Notes: generated by a model from the letters alone, not told the origin. A DNA stretch of 11,319 bases from Bacteroidia bacterium (GCA_025996865.1 BNTV01000143.1:1-11319); one strand, 5' to 3'. Shown: positions 1 through 7,098, numbered from the stretch's first letter. Made by a program: numbers and translations.

Positions 1-66
1 TTTGCCGTTTTTTACCAAATTATTACTGTGGCAGTGAGGACATTCTATTGCGCTCGTATGTATCAT
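1..66 (-). CDS. Zinc-ribbon transposase N-terminus (IS1 InsA-like), cut by window edge
   Basis: The first 22 codons of a gene that runs out of the window at base 1. The visible peptide is MIHTSAIECPHCHSNNLVKN followed by GK. A CPxC knuckle near the N-terminus followed by a KNGK-type segment is the usual opening of the zinc-ribbon domain of IS1 InsA and of related transposases (IS1595, ISL3 and similar). The ATG is the first possible start, because an in-frame TAA lies about 30 bases upstream, and a weak GGGA sits a few bases before it. The second cysteine pair and the catalytic domain lie outside the window, so neither the family nor integrity can be settled. It lies 56 bases after the vWA gene stop, on the same strand. 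Confidence 0.6.
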   Translation of the reverse strand, partial: MIHTSAIECPHCHSNNLVKNGK

Positions 67-88
67 CTGATTCCCTTTTTTTTGACTG

Positions 89-96
89 CAAAGTTA
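89..96 (-). promoter_or_regulatory. Possible -7 box for the edge transposase gene
   Basis: On the minus strand this reads TAACTTTG, a match to the Bacteroidota -7 consensus TAnnTTTG, 22 bases before the ATG at 66. I see no TTTG at the expected -33 distance, so the match is weak and may be chance in AT-rich DNA. Confidence 0.25.
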
Positions 97-122
97 ATAA
101 TTTATTCTGATAATTTATGACA

Positions 123-1310
123 CTACCAAACAGGTATTATTTGAGTAGACGAAATATTGAATAATTCGAGGTAATTCCTCGTTAATGGAGAAAAATTTCC
201 ATTATATCCATTGAAAAATTGTTGGAGCACAGGATAAACATTTATTTTGAAATCCTTTTTTGTTCCGTTATTTTCCTTTGTATAATCTTTCCATTTAAAA
301 TAGTAAAAATTGTTGAAATTCGGACTATTACTAAACTTGTTTACAATATCTTCAATATCCTCTTCTGAAGTTGGTTTTATACTCTCGTGAATGTAATCTG
401 AGAAGAAAACGAAAGAATATTGGGGTGCTTCGTTAAAATCGAAAGATTTTCCTTCACAATCATATTCATCCATTAGTTTTTCAAATAATCTAACAAAATC
501 TGTTTTCTGCTGATTACCAATATCTTTTTCACATTTGTTGATAAAATAAAATATATCATCCAATAAATATCGATTTTCATCACTGCAAATATAGGTTGGC
601 GAAGGTATGGGGTATGTACCAAAACAAACGATATTGATTTCATAGTTTTTTTGAACCTTTGACACAAATTCTAATAATCTTGATTTATAGACATCGTATT
701 CTGTTAAGTCTGATTTTTGAGAATTTATTTTTCCCAAAAAGTTTTTCATATTGTCTTCCTGAACGCCGGCAGTAGTTAAAGCGCTCTTAAGTTTTTCATG
801 CCAAATTTCAGTTTCTTTATAAAACAGATTGTCCTTACCAATTTTTTCACTTTGAGTAGAACCCGACATATCCAACACAATCACCAGTTTCGGCATCGTG
901 TATTTGTTAAATTCCTGCGAAACATCTACCTTTGTTTCCTTCACATAAATGCGTTTCAAAACATTCAAAAGTTGTCCGTCAGATTGCGTAACAACATCAT
1001 TATCAACTGAAACCAATAAGCCTATTATGGTTAACAAAGGGAAAAGTTCCCACATATTTTTGAATTTGTATTTGTTTTTGAAATCATCTTTATGGCAAGC
1101 CTTTAGTAGAAGAACAAACAAAAAAGATATCCCCAAGATACAAACCGTAACTATACAAAAGTTAGAAGAATACTCCATGTGTTCTATAATCAAAAAAACA
1201 CCGGAAATTATTATCAGAGCGATAATAATAACTTTCCAAGTATGTTTTTCCCAATTTATTTCGAACTTTCCCCCAATTTCTATAAGTGGAAACCAATTCT
1301 CTTTTTCCAT
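123..1310 (-). CDS. Membrane-anchored von Willebrand factor A (vWA) domain protein with intact MIDAS
   Basis: A 395-residue protein with three hydrophobic segments (about residues 25-42, 51-70 and 89-102) followed by a vWA-like domain. The metal-ion-dependent adhesion site is complete: D147-M-S-G-S151 (DxSxS), T270 in a KTD motif, and D305 in FFSD. The basic N-terminus and the Lys-rich loop after segment 2 place both inside, which puts the vWA domain in the periplasm. Metal-bound vWA domains usually bind a partner protein. The start chosen is the ATG at 1310, because GGAG lies 10 bases upstream. An in-frame ATG at 1349 would add 13 basic residues and overlap the DUF805 gene by 26 bases. This is the last gene of the six-gene cluster. 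The layout recalls BatA/BatB-type membrane vWA proteins, but the MoxR ATPase usually paired with those is absent here. The ligand is unknown. Confidence 0.85.
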   Translation of the reverse strand: MEKENWFPLIEIGGKFEINWEKHTWKVIIIALIIISGVFLIIEHMEYSSNFCIVTVCILGISFLFVLLLKACHKDDFKNKYKFKNMWELFPLLTIIGLLVSVDNDVVTQSDGQLLNVLKRIYVKETKVDVSQEFNKYTMPKLVIVLDMSGSTQSEKIGKDNLFYKETEIWHEKLKSALTTAGVQEDNMKNFLGKINSQKSDLTEYDVYKSRLLEFVSKVQKNYEINIVCFGTYPIPSPTYICSDENRYLLDDIFYFINKCEKDIGNQQKTDFVRLFEKLMDEYDCEGKSFDFNEAPQYSFVFFSDYIHESIKPTSEEDIEDIVNKFSNSPNFNNFYYFKWKDYTKENNGTKKDFKINVYPVLQQFFNGYNGNFSPLTRNYLELFNISSTQIIPVW

Positions 1311-1320
1311 TATTTTAATT

Positions 1321-1326
1321 CTCCTA
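1321..1326 (-). promoter_or_regulatory. Shine-Dalgarno overlapping the DUF805 stop codon
   Basis: On the minus strand this reads TAGGAG. The TAG is the DUF805 stop codon, and GGAG is a good ribosome-binding site 10 bases before the ATG at 1310. The arrangement fits translational coupling of the DUF805 and vWA genes and decides the vWA start. It stands out because clear Shine-Dalgarno sites are uncommon in Bacteroidota. Confidence 0.55.
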
Positions 1327-1800
1327 TTTTTTCTTTTCCAATTCATCAAAATACTTCACCAACTTTTGCGGCTTTGGGTCAATGCCGTAATCATTTTGCC
1401 CGACGGTGCCGGGTGCGAGTAACATAAAAAGATCGTAAACAGGAAACAGAAAATACCAGCCGCTTTTATTTATATCATGCATACGTTTAGCGCCTTGTAC
1501 CAAGAGGAACAAACCACAAATCGCAGGCAAAATAATATTGTTGAAAACTACAAATATCCTGTAAGTCGTTAGAAAAATTTGATTTCGTACTTCTCCGCCT
1601 CCAATATCCGACCAATGTTGATACTGAGGCATGGCGTAAAACTTCATAACCGAATTGGAAATAACAAGCAGAACAATAATCAGTAACAACCTCAGAAAAA
1701 ATGCCTTGCGCCTTATTCTTCCTTTGGTAAGGAAATAACTTACTTCGTCGTTGCCCGATTTGGGCGGTTTGTAATCGTAAATATTTTGCGCTTTTGCCAT
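1324..1800 (-). CDS. DUF805 family integral membrane protein
   Basis: A 158-residue protein with the DUF805 (YhaH/YhaI type) signature: GRIRRKAFF at residues 27-35, just before the first hydrophobic helix; KRMHDINKSGW at 105-115 (family RxxHDxxxSGW); and GTVGQNDYGIDP at 131-142 (family GxNxYGxDP). Three hydrophobic stretches are visible (about 36-52, 79-102 and 113-130). The family has no established biochemical function and often appears as an accessory membrane protein beside secreted or membrane proteins. The gene begins 17 bases after the LysM lipoprotein gene, and its stop codon overlaps the ribosome-binding site of the vWA gene, so it is very likely co-transcribed. Length and motifs look complete. 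Confidence 0.88.
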   Translation of the reverse strand: MAKAQNIYDYKPPKSGNDEVSYFLTKGRIRRKAFFLRLLLIIVLLVISNSVMKFYAMPQYQHWSDIGGGEVRNQIFLTTYRIFVVFNNIILPAICGLFLLVQGAKRMHDINKSGWYFLFPVYDLFMLLAPGTVGQNDYGIDPKPQKLVKYFDELEKKK

Positions 1801-1817
1801 CTTTTTTGTTTTATAGA

Positions 1818-2606
1818 TTAGTAGATACTATTGTTTTTGCTTTGTGGCTTATCTGTTATAATTCTCAATTTGGTAGAATCTACTTTTACATAATGCAATG
1901 ATTGTCCCTCTCTGATATTATCACCGTTTGACAGATTATTCAACAAGATTAATTCATTTAAGGTCATACCTTGTTTTCTTGCGATACCGCTAAGCGTTTC
2001 CCCTCTTGTCACAGTATGTGTACATACAACATCGCCTATTTTGGCATAATACAACTCTTTTACTGCTTGATACTGTTTTTGCAACGCTTCCACGCTTTGT
2101 TCACAAGTATTTATTGTGATTGTTGAAAGGTGGAGTTCGTCAATGCGGCGGGTTAATGAATTTTTTTTTGGCTGTTGCAGGACAGTTGTTTTTACATAAA
2201 AATCTGAATAATCACTGCCTTTTACTCCATACCATTTATACTCAAAGTCGTAATATGAATTAGGTTGTATTTCAACATATTCAGTGATATGTTGATTAGC
2301 ATATTTCCATTTATTAGAATTATTAATGCTATAATAATATTCAAATTTTACGGCAAACAGATTGGAATATTGTTGATTTGTGTTTTTGACAGCAACATAA
2401 TGAAAATGTTCATCCTTTTTATCTTCAGAATATTCAAACAGTGTGGTTGCATTATTGACTGTATAACTTACCAGCGTATCCACATTATAATTTTCATACC
2501 GTGTTACCCACTCCGCTTTTTCTACTTCCACTTGTTGGCAATCGGAACCACAGGATAGAAGCAGAAAAAACGGGGATAAAAGAATAAATTTTAATAATCG
2601 TTTCAT
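1818..2606 (-). CDS. Lipoprotein with C-terminal LysM domain
   Basis: A 262-residue protein. Its lipoprotein signal peptide is MKRLLKFILLSPFFLLLSCG, with the lipobox LLSC and C19 as the acylation site. Residues 20-190 form a domain I do not recognise, rich in aromatic residues and beta-prone segments. A LysM domain covers residues about 196-241 (HTVTRGETLSGIA, then NELILLNNL, then IREGQSL); LysM binds the glycan chains of peptidoglycan. In Bacteroidota such lipoproteins usually sit in the outer membrane, with this domain reaching the cell wall. Its ATG overlaps the TGA of the preceding gene (ATGA), a sign of translational coupling. The preceding gene also ends in LysM but is anchored in the inner membrane, so the pair could tie both membranes to the wall; that is inference. 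Confidence 0.85.
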   Translation of the reverse strand: MKRLLKFILLSPFFLLLSCGSDCQQVEVEKAEWVTRYENYNVDTLVSYTVNNATTLFEYSEDKKDEHFHYVAVKNTNQQYSNLFAVKFEYYYSINNSNKWKYANQHITEYVEIQPNSYYDFEYKWYGVKGSDYSDFYVKTTVLQQPKKNSLTRRIDELHLSTITINTCEQSVEALQKQYQAVKELYYAKIGDVVCTHTVTRGETLSGIARKQGMTLNELILLNNLSNGDNIREGQSLHYVKVDSTKLRIITDKPQSKNNSIY

Positions 2607-3994
2607 TTCTGAGGCTCTATGTTTATTGTTTGACCTTCCCTTAGATCATTAAGGTTAGTAATTGTTGGATTTAAATCTATCAACCTTTGATTGGTCATAT
2701 TATACTTTTCCTTAATAATAAAAAATGTTTCACCTTTCATAACTATATGTGTAGTTGGCTGTTGCGAAGTTTCAGGCTTCATTGATTTAGTAATCGTGAT
2801 TTTCTTGATAATAGGATCGCTGACACTATCTACTTTTAGTGTAATTGTTACTATCCCTTCATCTTTTCCTTTTATGGTTGCCTCTTTACCAAATTTTCCT
2901 GTTTGAGAAGTAGTTGTTAATGTGGCAACGGTATTTCTATCAATTGACCACTCTGCTTTTGTATCCCAATCAAAACCACTATTATCCGGCATAATTGTTG
3001 CCTTCAGAGTTATGCTACTATCAACTTCAACAGTTAGATTTTCTTTTTTAGGATCTATGCTTAGTCTGTAAGCAGTTTTGCCAGTATTTTTGCCAATAAA
3101 AAAAGTGGCTTTCCAATCACCCAAAGTGCTATATCTACCTAAAAAAAATATTATGATAGCAATCACAATCATAATCATGCTTGAAGTCCACTTTTTTGTC
3201 CTTTTAAAAATTCTAATCCTTTTTTTGAATTTTTCAAAATCTTCTTTAGATACAAATTCCTTTTCGTTTTTTGTAGTTTTAGTAATAACAGTTTCTGGTT
3301 GTTCTGTATTAGGTAGTGGTTTTGGCAACATTGGCTTTCCATGAATTACTTTAGGTTCTTCAAATACTTCTATTTTGCCATTTTGTACCACATAAAATTT
3401 CTGTTGTACTTCATTAAAAACTATTCTGTTCAAATCATCGTAAAATAAATCTTTATCTGCCGCAATGTAAATATCGCCATAGTTACATATCTCATTTTGT
3501 AACGATTCAGTCTTGTTTTCAAAATCTTTCAGATAAAGCAATGTTAAATTTTGACAAGTTGGTTTTGCTGAATTTGAAGTTTCAAATGTAGATATACGTT
3601 CTACCGTTTTGACATTATAAATTGTAGTTCTGAAAGCACTGATGTCAGTCAATTTAAGAGCATTAAAATAAGTGCCTGCTAAAGCAATATCCTTAAATTG
3701 AACAAGCAATGACTTCAAAGTAGATACGTTGTTTTCTGAAACCGCTATTTGTTCATCCGATTTTATACATACACCTATGACAACTCCCGGCCTTGTTGCT
3801 CTATATGGATTTGCATAACCATATAATTCAAGATAATAAAAACCATCTTTGAAGAAATAGTGCAAAATATCGTTATTGATGGTTGGTTTCAGGCGCGGCT
3901 CATTTTTCTCATCCTGAGCAATTTTATTCCCTGAAATTTCATATCTCTCGAAGCTTTGCGGTTTGCCGTAAAAAATAAGACTTTTGTTTGCCAT
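2603..3994 (-). CDS. Single-span membrane protein: unknown cytosolic domain, Ig-like domain, LysM
   Basis: A 463-residue protein in four parts. Residues 1-210 form a domain I do not recognise, which contains YGYANPYRATRPGVVIGV at about 58-75. Residues 211-270 are a proline- and lysine-rich linker ending in a basic patch (KKRIRIFKRTKKW). One transmembrane helix covers about 272-288. Outside lie an Ig-like (BIG2-like) region at about 309-402 and a LysM domain at about 415-459 (HIVMKGETFFIIKEKYN, then LREGQTINI). There is no signal peptide and the basic patch precedes the helix, so the N-terminal domain is cytosolic and LysM periplasmic. The gene starts 12 bases after the GTPase-like gene, with GGAAAA upstream. 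The cytosolic part is the obvious candidate partner of the GTPase. It faintly recalls the GAP1-N domains of GTPase-associated proteins; this is from memory and unverified. Confidence 0.82.
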   Translation of the reverse strand: MANKSLIFYGKPQSFERYEISGNKIAQDEKNEPRLKPTINNDILHYFFKDGFYYLELYGYANPYRATRPGVVIGVCIKSDEQIAVSENNVSTLKSLLVQFKDIALAGTYFNALKLTDISAFRTTIYNVKTVERISTFETSNSAKPTCQNLTLLYLKDFENKTESLQNEICNYGDIYIAADKDLFYDDLNRIVFNEVQQKFYVVQNGKIEVFEEPKVIHGKPMLPKPLPNTEQPETVITKTTKNEKEFVSKEDFEKFKKRIRIFKRTKKWTSSMIMIVIAIIIFFLGRYSTLGDWKATFFIGKNTGKTAYRLSIDPKKENLTVEVDSSITLKATIMPDNSGFDWDTKAEWSIDRNTVATLTTTSQTGKFGKEATIKGKDEGIVTITLKVDSVSDPIIKKITITKSMKPETSQQPTTHIVMKGETFFIIKEKYNMTNQRLIDLNPTITNLNDLREGQTINIEPQK

Positions 3995-4006
3995 ATATTT
4001 TCCAAA

Positions 4007-5011
4007 TTAAAATCCAAACAATTTTGCTAAAAATCCTCGTGGCTGTAGCGATTTTCCTGTAGCTAATTCATAAAGTTGGCACCAGAATTTATGCGGATAA
4101 TCATTGGCAATGCGTCTGATTAAAACCATCGGTTGATTATCCCTATCTTTTACATCTTCCAAATCCCCAACTGAAAACTCACCAAGTACATATTGGTTGC
4201 TATTTCTCCCATTAATCACCGTATGCAAAGCTGCTCTGTATTTCCTAATATAACTTTCGGCATCTTTTACTACGAAATCAGTGTTATTGTCCCATTGAGA
4301 AACCAGAATAATATATTTTGATTTTTCATACAATGGCTCAAACTCTTTTTTATTATTCACTTTATGTCCCGCTATGTAATTTAAAAAGTTGTCAAACAGC
4401 GCATTTTCTTCATCATGCCCTCGAGGAGATTCAAAAGGTGTAATCAGGCAAAAAATGGGTCTAATAGGATTAGAATTATTCACATCGCTTTTCAGCCTAC
4501 AAGCTTTTAAAACAGCCGTAACTTGTGGATTTAGCTCGTTACGGAGAGGTACACGAAACTTTCTGAGGTCATCGCCCGCCAAATCGACAAAAACAAGTTT
4601 TAGTGGTTTTAATTTGCGATTATGCGGTACCATATCAATGCCTATCAAATCCAAAGTGCCGGGAGGCGTAACAGGATAGGCTCTTTTGTTATCAAAGAAT
4701 TTTATCATTGTGTCTCTCGCAAGGTCGCCCTGTTCAAAAGGATAGGAAGACAGAGCTTTTGCATTCCATTTTTTATCCGAATTTTTTTCTGCATAATACA
4801 TCAGCGAAGAGAGAAACAATGATTTGCCTGCTGCGGGGAAACCAATAGTAATAACGATTTGACGTTTTTCAGCATGAAAGCCATCAAAAATCTGTGTGAT
4901 TTCATCTGTACTTAATGTATTTAACGCAATTCTGAATACTTCTTGTTCTTTGATAACAGGATTTTCCTGTTGGTTGTTTTCTTGATTGAAAAAATTATTT
5001 ACATCACTCAT
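4007..5011 (-). CDS. Soluble P-loop NTPase, probably a TRAFAC-like GTPase
   Basis: A 334-residue protein with no membrane helix or signal peptide. The Walker A/G1 motif GFPAAGKS spans residues 57-64 after a beta strand (QIVITI). PPGT at 116-119 could serve as the switch I threonine region. VFVDLAGDD at 141-149 contains the G3 DxxG motif (D143 to G146). ILVSQWDNN at 235-243 sits where G4 (NKxD) belongs, reading SQWD. Order and spacing fit a GTPase fold better than an ABC or AAA+ ATPase. The 56 N-terminal residues are low-complexity (NNFFNQENNQQEN), then helical. It resembles the 'double-GTPase' type proteins seen in predicted bacterial conflict operons, but I infer this from motif style only. 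The gene starts 19 bases after the four-helix membrane protein gene. It is probably the energy or switch component of the cluster. GTP specificity is uncertain because G4 is degenerate. Confidence 0.8.
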   Translation of the reverse strand: MSDVNNFFNQENNQQENPVIKEQEVFRIALNTLSTDEITQIFDGFHAEKRQIVITIGFPAAGKSLFLSSLMYYAEKNSDKKWNAKALSSYPFEQGDLARDTMIKFFDNKRAYPVTPPGTLDLIGIDMVPHNRKLKPLKLVFVDLAGDDLRKFRVPLRNELNPQVTAVLKACRLKSDVNNSNPIRPIFCLITPFESPRGHDEENALFDNFLNYIAGHKVNNKKEFEPLYEKSKYIILVSQWDNNTDFVVKDAESYIRKYRAALHTVINGRNSNQYVLGEFSVGDLEDVKDRDNQPMVLIRRIANDYPHKFWCQLYELATGKSLQPRGFLAKLFGF

Positions 5012-5030
5012 TGTATGTTGTTTTTAAGTG

Positions 5031-6128
5031 TTAATATCTTTTGTTAAAATTTCTCTCTTTTCCGAATAGCCGCTCCGTCAGTGTGAGAGATTCATCATTT
5101 TCATCGTCTTCTTTTTTCCGTATCAGCGTATAAATCGCCAACGGCACAAGCAAGTCGATAAACAGGCAAAGCAGTATCATTGCCCAAGTGTCAATATGCC
5201 CAAGTCGTTGCCAAATAGAACTCAGTGTGTGGGCTATACGCCCCAAGTTGCGGGTTTTGGCTTCTTCGAGTTTTGGAAAAATATCTTTTCCGCTTGCTTC
5301 ATTTATCTTTATGGTGGCATCGTCCAAACTTGTTACCAACTTTTGCAGCGTGTTGATTTGCGGATGTGTTTTTACCGATTCCAGCAGCACGTGCGAATCG
5401 TCGGCAATAATTTCTTTCAGTTGCGGCGAATAATTTTCGTTGATTATTTCCAATTCCTGTATGCCGTTGTATAACTTATCGGCATTGGCAACATTGCCAC
5501 CGGCGACCCGTTGAATAACATAATTTCTTATTTCGGCGTTCAACAAGTCCTTGTATCGTTCTGCAATACGTTCGCGTTCTTCCTGCGTTTGTCCTATAAC
5601 AAGATTTCTCTTCAATGTTCCACCTGTGATGGTGTTAAACTGGTTCAGGTAATCGGTCGCGCGCGGACCGAAACCTGCTTGCCCTCTTACCTCGTCCAAA
5701 ATTTGCTCTTTGAGATTATACAGTTTGCTCACATTGGAAACCGTACCCGTATTGTCTATCATATTAATACGGTGCGTGAAACTTTGCAGCGTATCGTTCA
5801 GCGCAATAGCTTCTTCCTTTACTAACTGCCGTCCCAGATAAGACGGATAAAAGAAATTCAGGTTGAATACAATAAAAAAACAGGCGCAAACCAGATAGAT
5901 ATACAAGCCGGTTTTTCTTCCATTTCTTCCGCTGACGGCGAAAAAATAGCAAATCAGCAACAGCAGAAGTATAATGCTGGCAATAGCCAAACTTCCGTAG
6001 TCGGATTCAAAGGGTCGCATTTCTTTCAACCCGAGATGGGTGTGCCAAAAGCCAACGGCAAAAGCTGTTAAACTGAGTAATACCGCGCCGAGTTGTATTA
6101 TCGGCGGAATTTTTGTTTTTGTTGTCAT
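5031..6128 (-). CDS. Four-helix membrane protein with large helical periplasmic domain
   Basis: A 365-residue protein of a family I do not recognise. Hydrophobic helices lie at about 9-28, 46-66, 73-93 and 314-335. Basic segments (MTTKTK at the N-terminus, GRNGRK between helices 2 and 3, RKK after helix 4) give a consistent topology: both termini and the 2-3 loop are cytosolic, and residues 94-312 are periplasmic. That domain is rich in Glu, Lys, Leu and Asn and predicted mostly helical, with heptad-like runs such as QTQEERERIAERYKDLLNAE, as in sensor or stator domains. The C-terminal tail is acidic and charged. It is the first gene of the cluster, with the GTPase-like gene 19 bases after it. 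A natural role is membrane anchor or signal transmitter for the GTPase, but no motif proves this. Confidence 0.82.
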   Translation of the reverse strand: MTTKTKIPPIIQLGAVLLSLTAFAVGFWHTHLGLKEMRPFESDYGSLAIASIILLLLLICYFFAVSGRNGRKTGLYIYLVCACFFIVFNLNFFYPSYLGRQLVKEEAIALNDTLQSFTHRINMIDNTGTVSNVSKLYNLKEQILDEVRGQAGFGPRATDYLNQFNTITGGTLKRNLVIGQTQEERERIAERYKDLLNAEIRNYVIQRVAGGNVANADKLYNGIQELEIINENYSPQLKEIIADDSHVLLESVKTHPQINTLQKLVTSLDDATIKINEASGKDIFPKLEEAKTRNLGRIAHTLSSIWQRLGHIDTWAMILLCLFIDLLVPLAIYTLIRKKEDDENDESLTLTERLFGKERNFNKRY

Positions 6129-6392
6129 AAATAATTTTTACTTTTTCACCTTCAATCTCCCAATCAGGCATTATACTATCAATTTTATCTGTTCCAAAAC
6201 ATAGAGATTAAAAATGCTTTGGGTTTTTATTTTACGTCCGATCCATCACGGACATTGTTTTTACTCTTTCCTGCTCGTCGATTTTTTTCGGCATACGCCC
6301 CGTTTTTGAAATGGTTGTCGGATTCCATTTTACGTTTTATAGAGGCTGTCTCAATGACGAATCCGGACTTTTAAGACAGCCCCCCGACCCCG
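6129..6392. other. Spacer between the HU-like gene and the six-gene cluster
   Basis: About 264 bases without a convincing full gene. It should hold the promoter of the cluster, but I find no clean TAnnTTTG box. The closest match on the minus strand is TATGTTTTG near 6196-6204, one base too long. A small GTCCG/CGGAC stem lies near 6236-6253. The HU-side end holds the hairpin listed separately. A short minus-strand reading frame from 6171 into the start of the membrane protein gene is discussed in the findings. Confidence 0.5.
6342..6383. repeat. Short hairpin downstream of the HU-like gene, sharing arms with the 130-bp element
   Basis: GGCTGTCT at 6344-6351 pairs with AGACAGCC at 6374-6381 around a 22-base loop that contains CAATGACGAATCCGG. 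The outer arm GAGGCTGTCT is also the arm of the 130-bp element at 7316, and the loop holds a piece of that element's CAATGACG core, so this looks like an internally deleted relative. It lies 10 bases after the HU stop and could end the HU transcript, but no T-run follows the stem on the minus strand. Confidence 0.6.
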
Positions 6393-6770
6393 TCACTTCA
6401 CCTCCTCAAACGACATACCCTTCAACTGCGCCTTCAACTCCGAGCCTGGCGTAAAGATAATTTTTGTTCCCTTGATTTTAGATGCCTTAAACACTTCGGG
6501 CGTCTCGGCGCCTTCGCTGGATAAACTAAGCCGCATGGTGCCGAAATCGCCTAATTGGACGCTCATTCCCAATTTCAGGAAAGTGGGCAACTCGTCCAGA
6601 AAGTTGTTCAGCACGTTTTCAATATCGCCGCGCGTGAGCGACGAGCGACCGGCTATCTCTTTGGCAAAATCTTTGATGGTGAACTTGCCGGCATTCACTG
6701 CGTTGGCGTAATACTTCTTGGGTTGTTCCGGTTTTGCAGGATTCCCCTTTTCTACTAATTTATACTTCAT
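6393..6770 (-). CDS. HU-like DNA-binding protein (Bacteroidota HU-HIG type)
   Basis: A 125-residue protein with the HU/IHF fold signature. Residues 31-64 match the helical dimerisation part (FTIKDFAKEIAGRSSLTRGD, then NVLNNFLDELP). VQLGDFGTMRLSL at 71-83 is the conserved GFGxF-type strand region. KIIFTPGSELKAQL at 103-116 matches the C-terminal FxPGxxLK of HU proteins. The extra N-terminal strand (MKYKLVEKGNPAKPEQPKKY) is typical of the Bacteroidota HU-HIG family rather than of classical 90-residue HU. Such proteins bind DNA as dimers and probably bend or compact it; specific targets are unknown. It appears monocistronic, with a hairpin 10 bases after the stop. The 22-bp repeat array lies 75-180 bases upstream and could be its own regulatory region. 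No clear -7 box is visible close to the start. Confidence 0.88.
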   Translation of the reverse strand: MKYKLVEKGNPAKPEQPKKYYANAVNAGKFTIKDFAKEIAGRSSLTRGDIENVLNNFLDELPTFLKLGMSVQLGDFGTMRLSLSSEGAETPEVFKASKIKGTKIIFTPGSELKAQLKGMSFEEVK

Positions 6771-6844
6771 GATACTGAAAAAATTAAATTGTTAATAAAT
6801 GTTTTTTTATTGACACTTATCCGGGTATTTATTTTTGTATTGTC

Positions 6845-6950
6845 GGAAGAAAATTTTCGTACTGATGGAAATTTTTTTCCGTAGTGACGGAAGAAATTTT
6901 TCATAGTGACGCAGCAAAATTTTCGTAGTAACGGAAATTTCGCTGCGACC
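6845..6950. repeat. 22-bp imperfect tandem repeat, four copies plus a partial fifth
   Basis: Copies occupy 6845-6866, 6867-6888, 6889-6910 and 6911-6932, with a degenerate fifth at 6933-6950. Each copy starts GGAA or GCAG, holds an A-run followed by a T-run (GAAAATTTTC in the first), and ends CGTAGTGAC or a close variant. The A-tract/T-tract core is self-complementary, so each copy can pair with itself or its neighbour. GCAGC at the start of copy 4 and GCTGC in the partial copy are inverted arms. It lies upstream of the HU-like gene. The 63-codon open frame across it encodes only repeat-derived peptide, so I do not call a gene. Confidence 0.8.
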
Positions 6951-6974
6951 TTACACAAATTTTGTTGGGTTTGC

Positions 6975-7019
6975 CAACCTTGAAAAGGTTGTATATTATT
7001 AATAAAAGTTGTACTTTTG
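6975..7019 (+). promoter_or_regulatory. Plus-strand promoter-like site with operator-like palindrome
   Basis: TACTTTTG at 7012-7019 matches the Bacteroidota -7 consensus TAnnTTTG. TTG at 6989-6991 is 20 bases upstream, a suitable -33 position. A perfect 7-bp stem with a 3-base loop (CAACCTT GAA AAGGTTG, 6975-6991) covers the -33 region and could bind a repressor. Transcription would run right into the TG microsatellite. No plus-strand gene follows, so any product would be an untranslated RNA. Confidence 0.4.
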
Positions 7020-7054
7020 CACTTTTCTAAAAGAGGGTGGGCGGGTAGTAGGGG

Positions 7055-7098
<44 letters not shown>

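Noticed and set aside
949..1422. 157-codon plus-strand frame opposite the vWA and DUF805 genes
   Set aside because: It lies antisense to two genes with clear domain motifs, and its translation has no domain features, so it is a shadow frame.
6845..6950. CRISPR-like array
   Set aside because: The 22-bp units are contiguous with no unique spacers between them, and no cas genes are present, so this is a plain tandem repeat.
6767..6958. 63-codon minus-strand frame over the 22-bp repeats
   Set aside because: The peptide is repeat-derived (recurring K-F-x-x-x-R-K-F pattern) and overlaps the HU start codon. The frame stays open because 22-bp units rarely create stops here.
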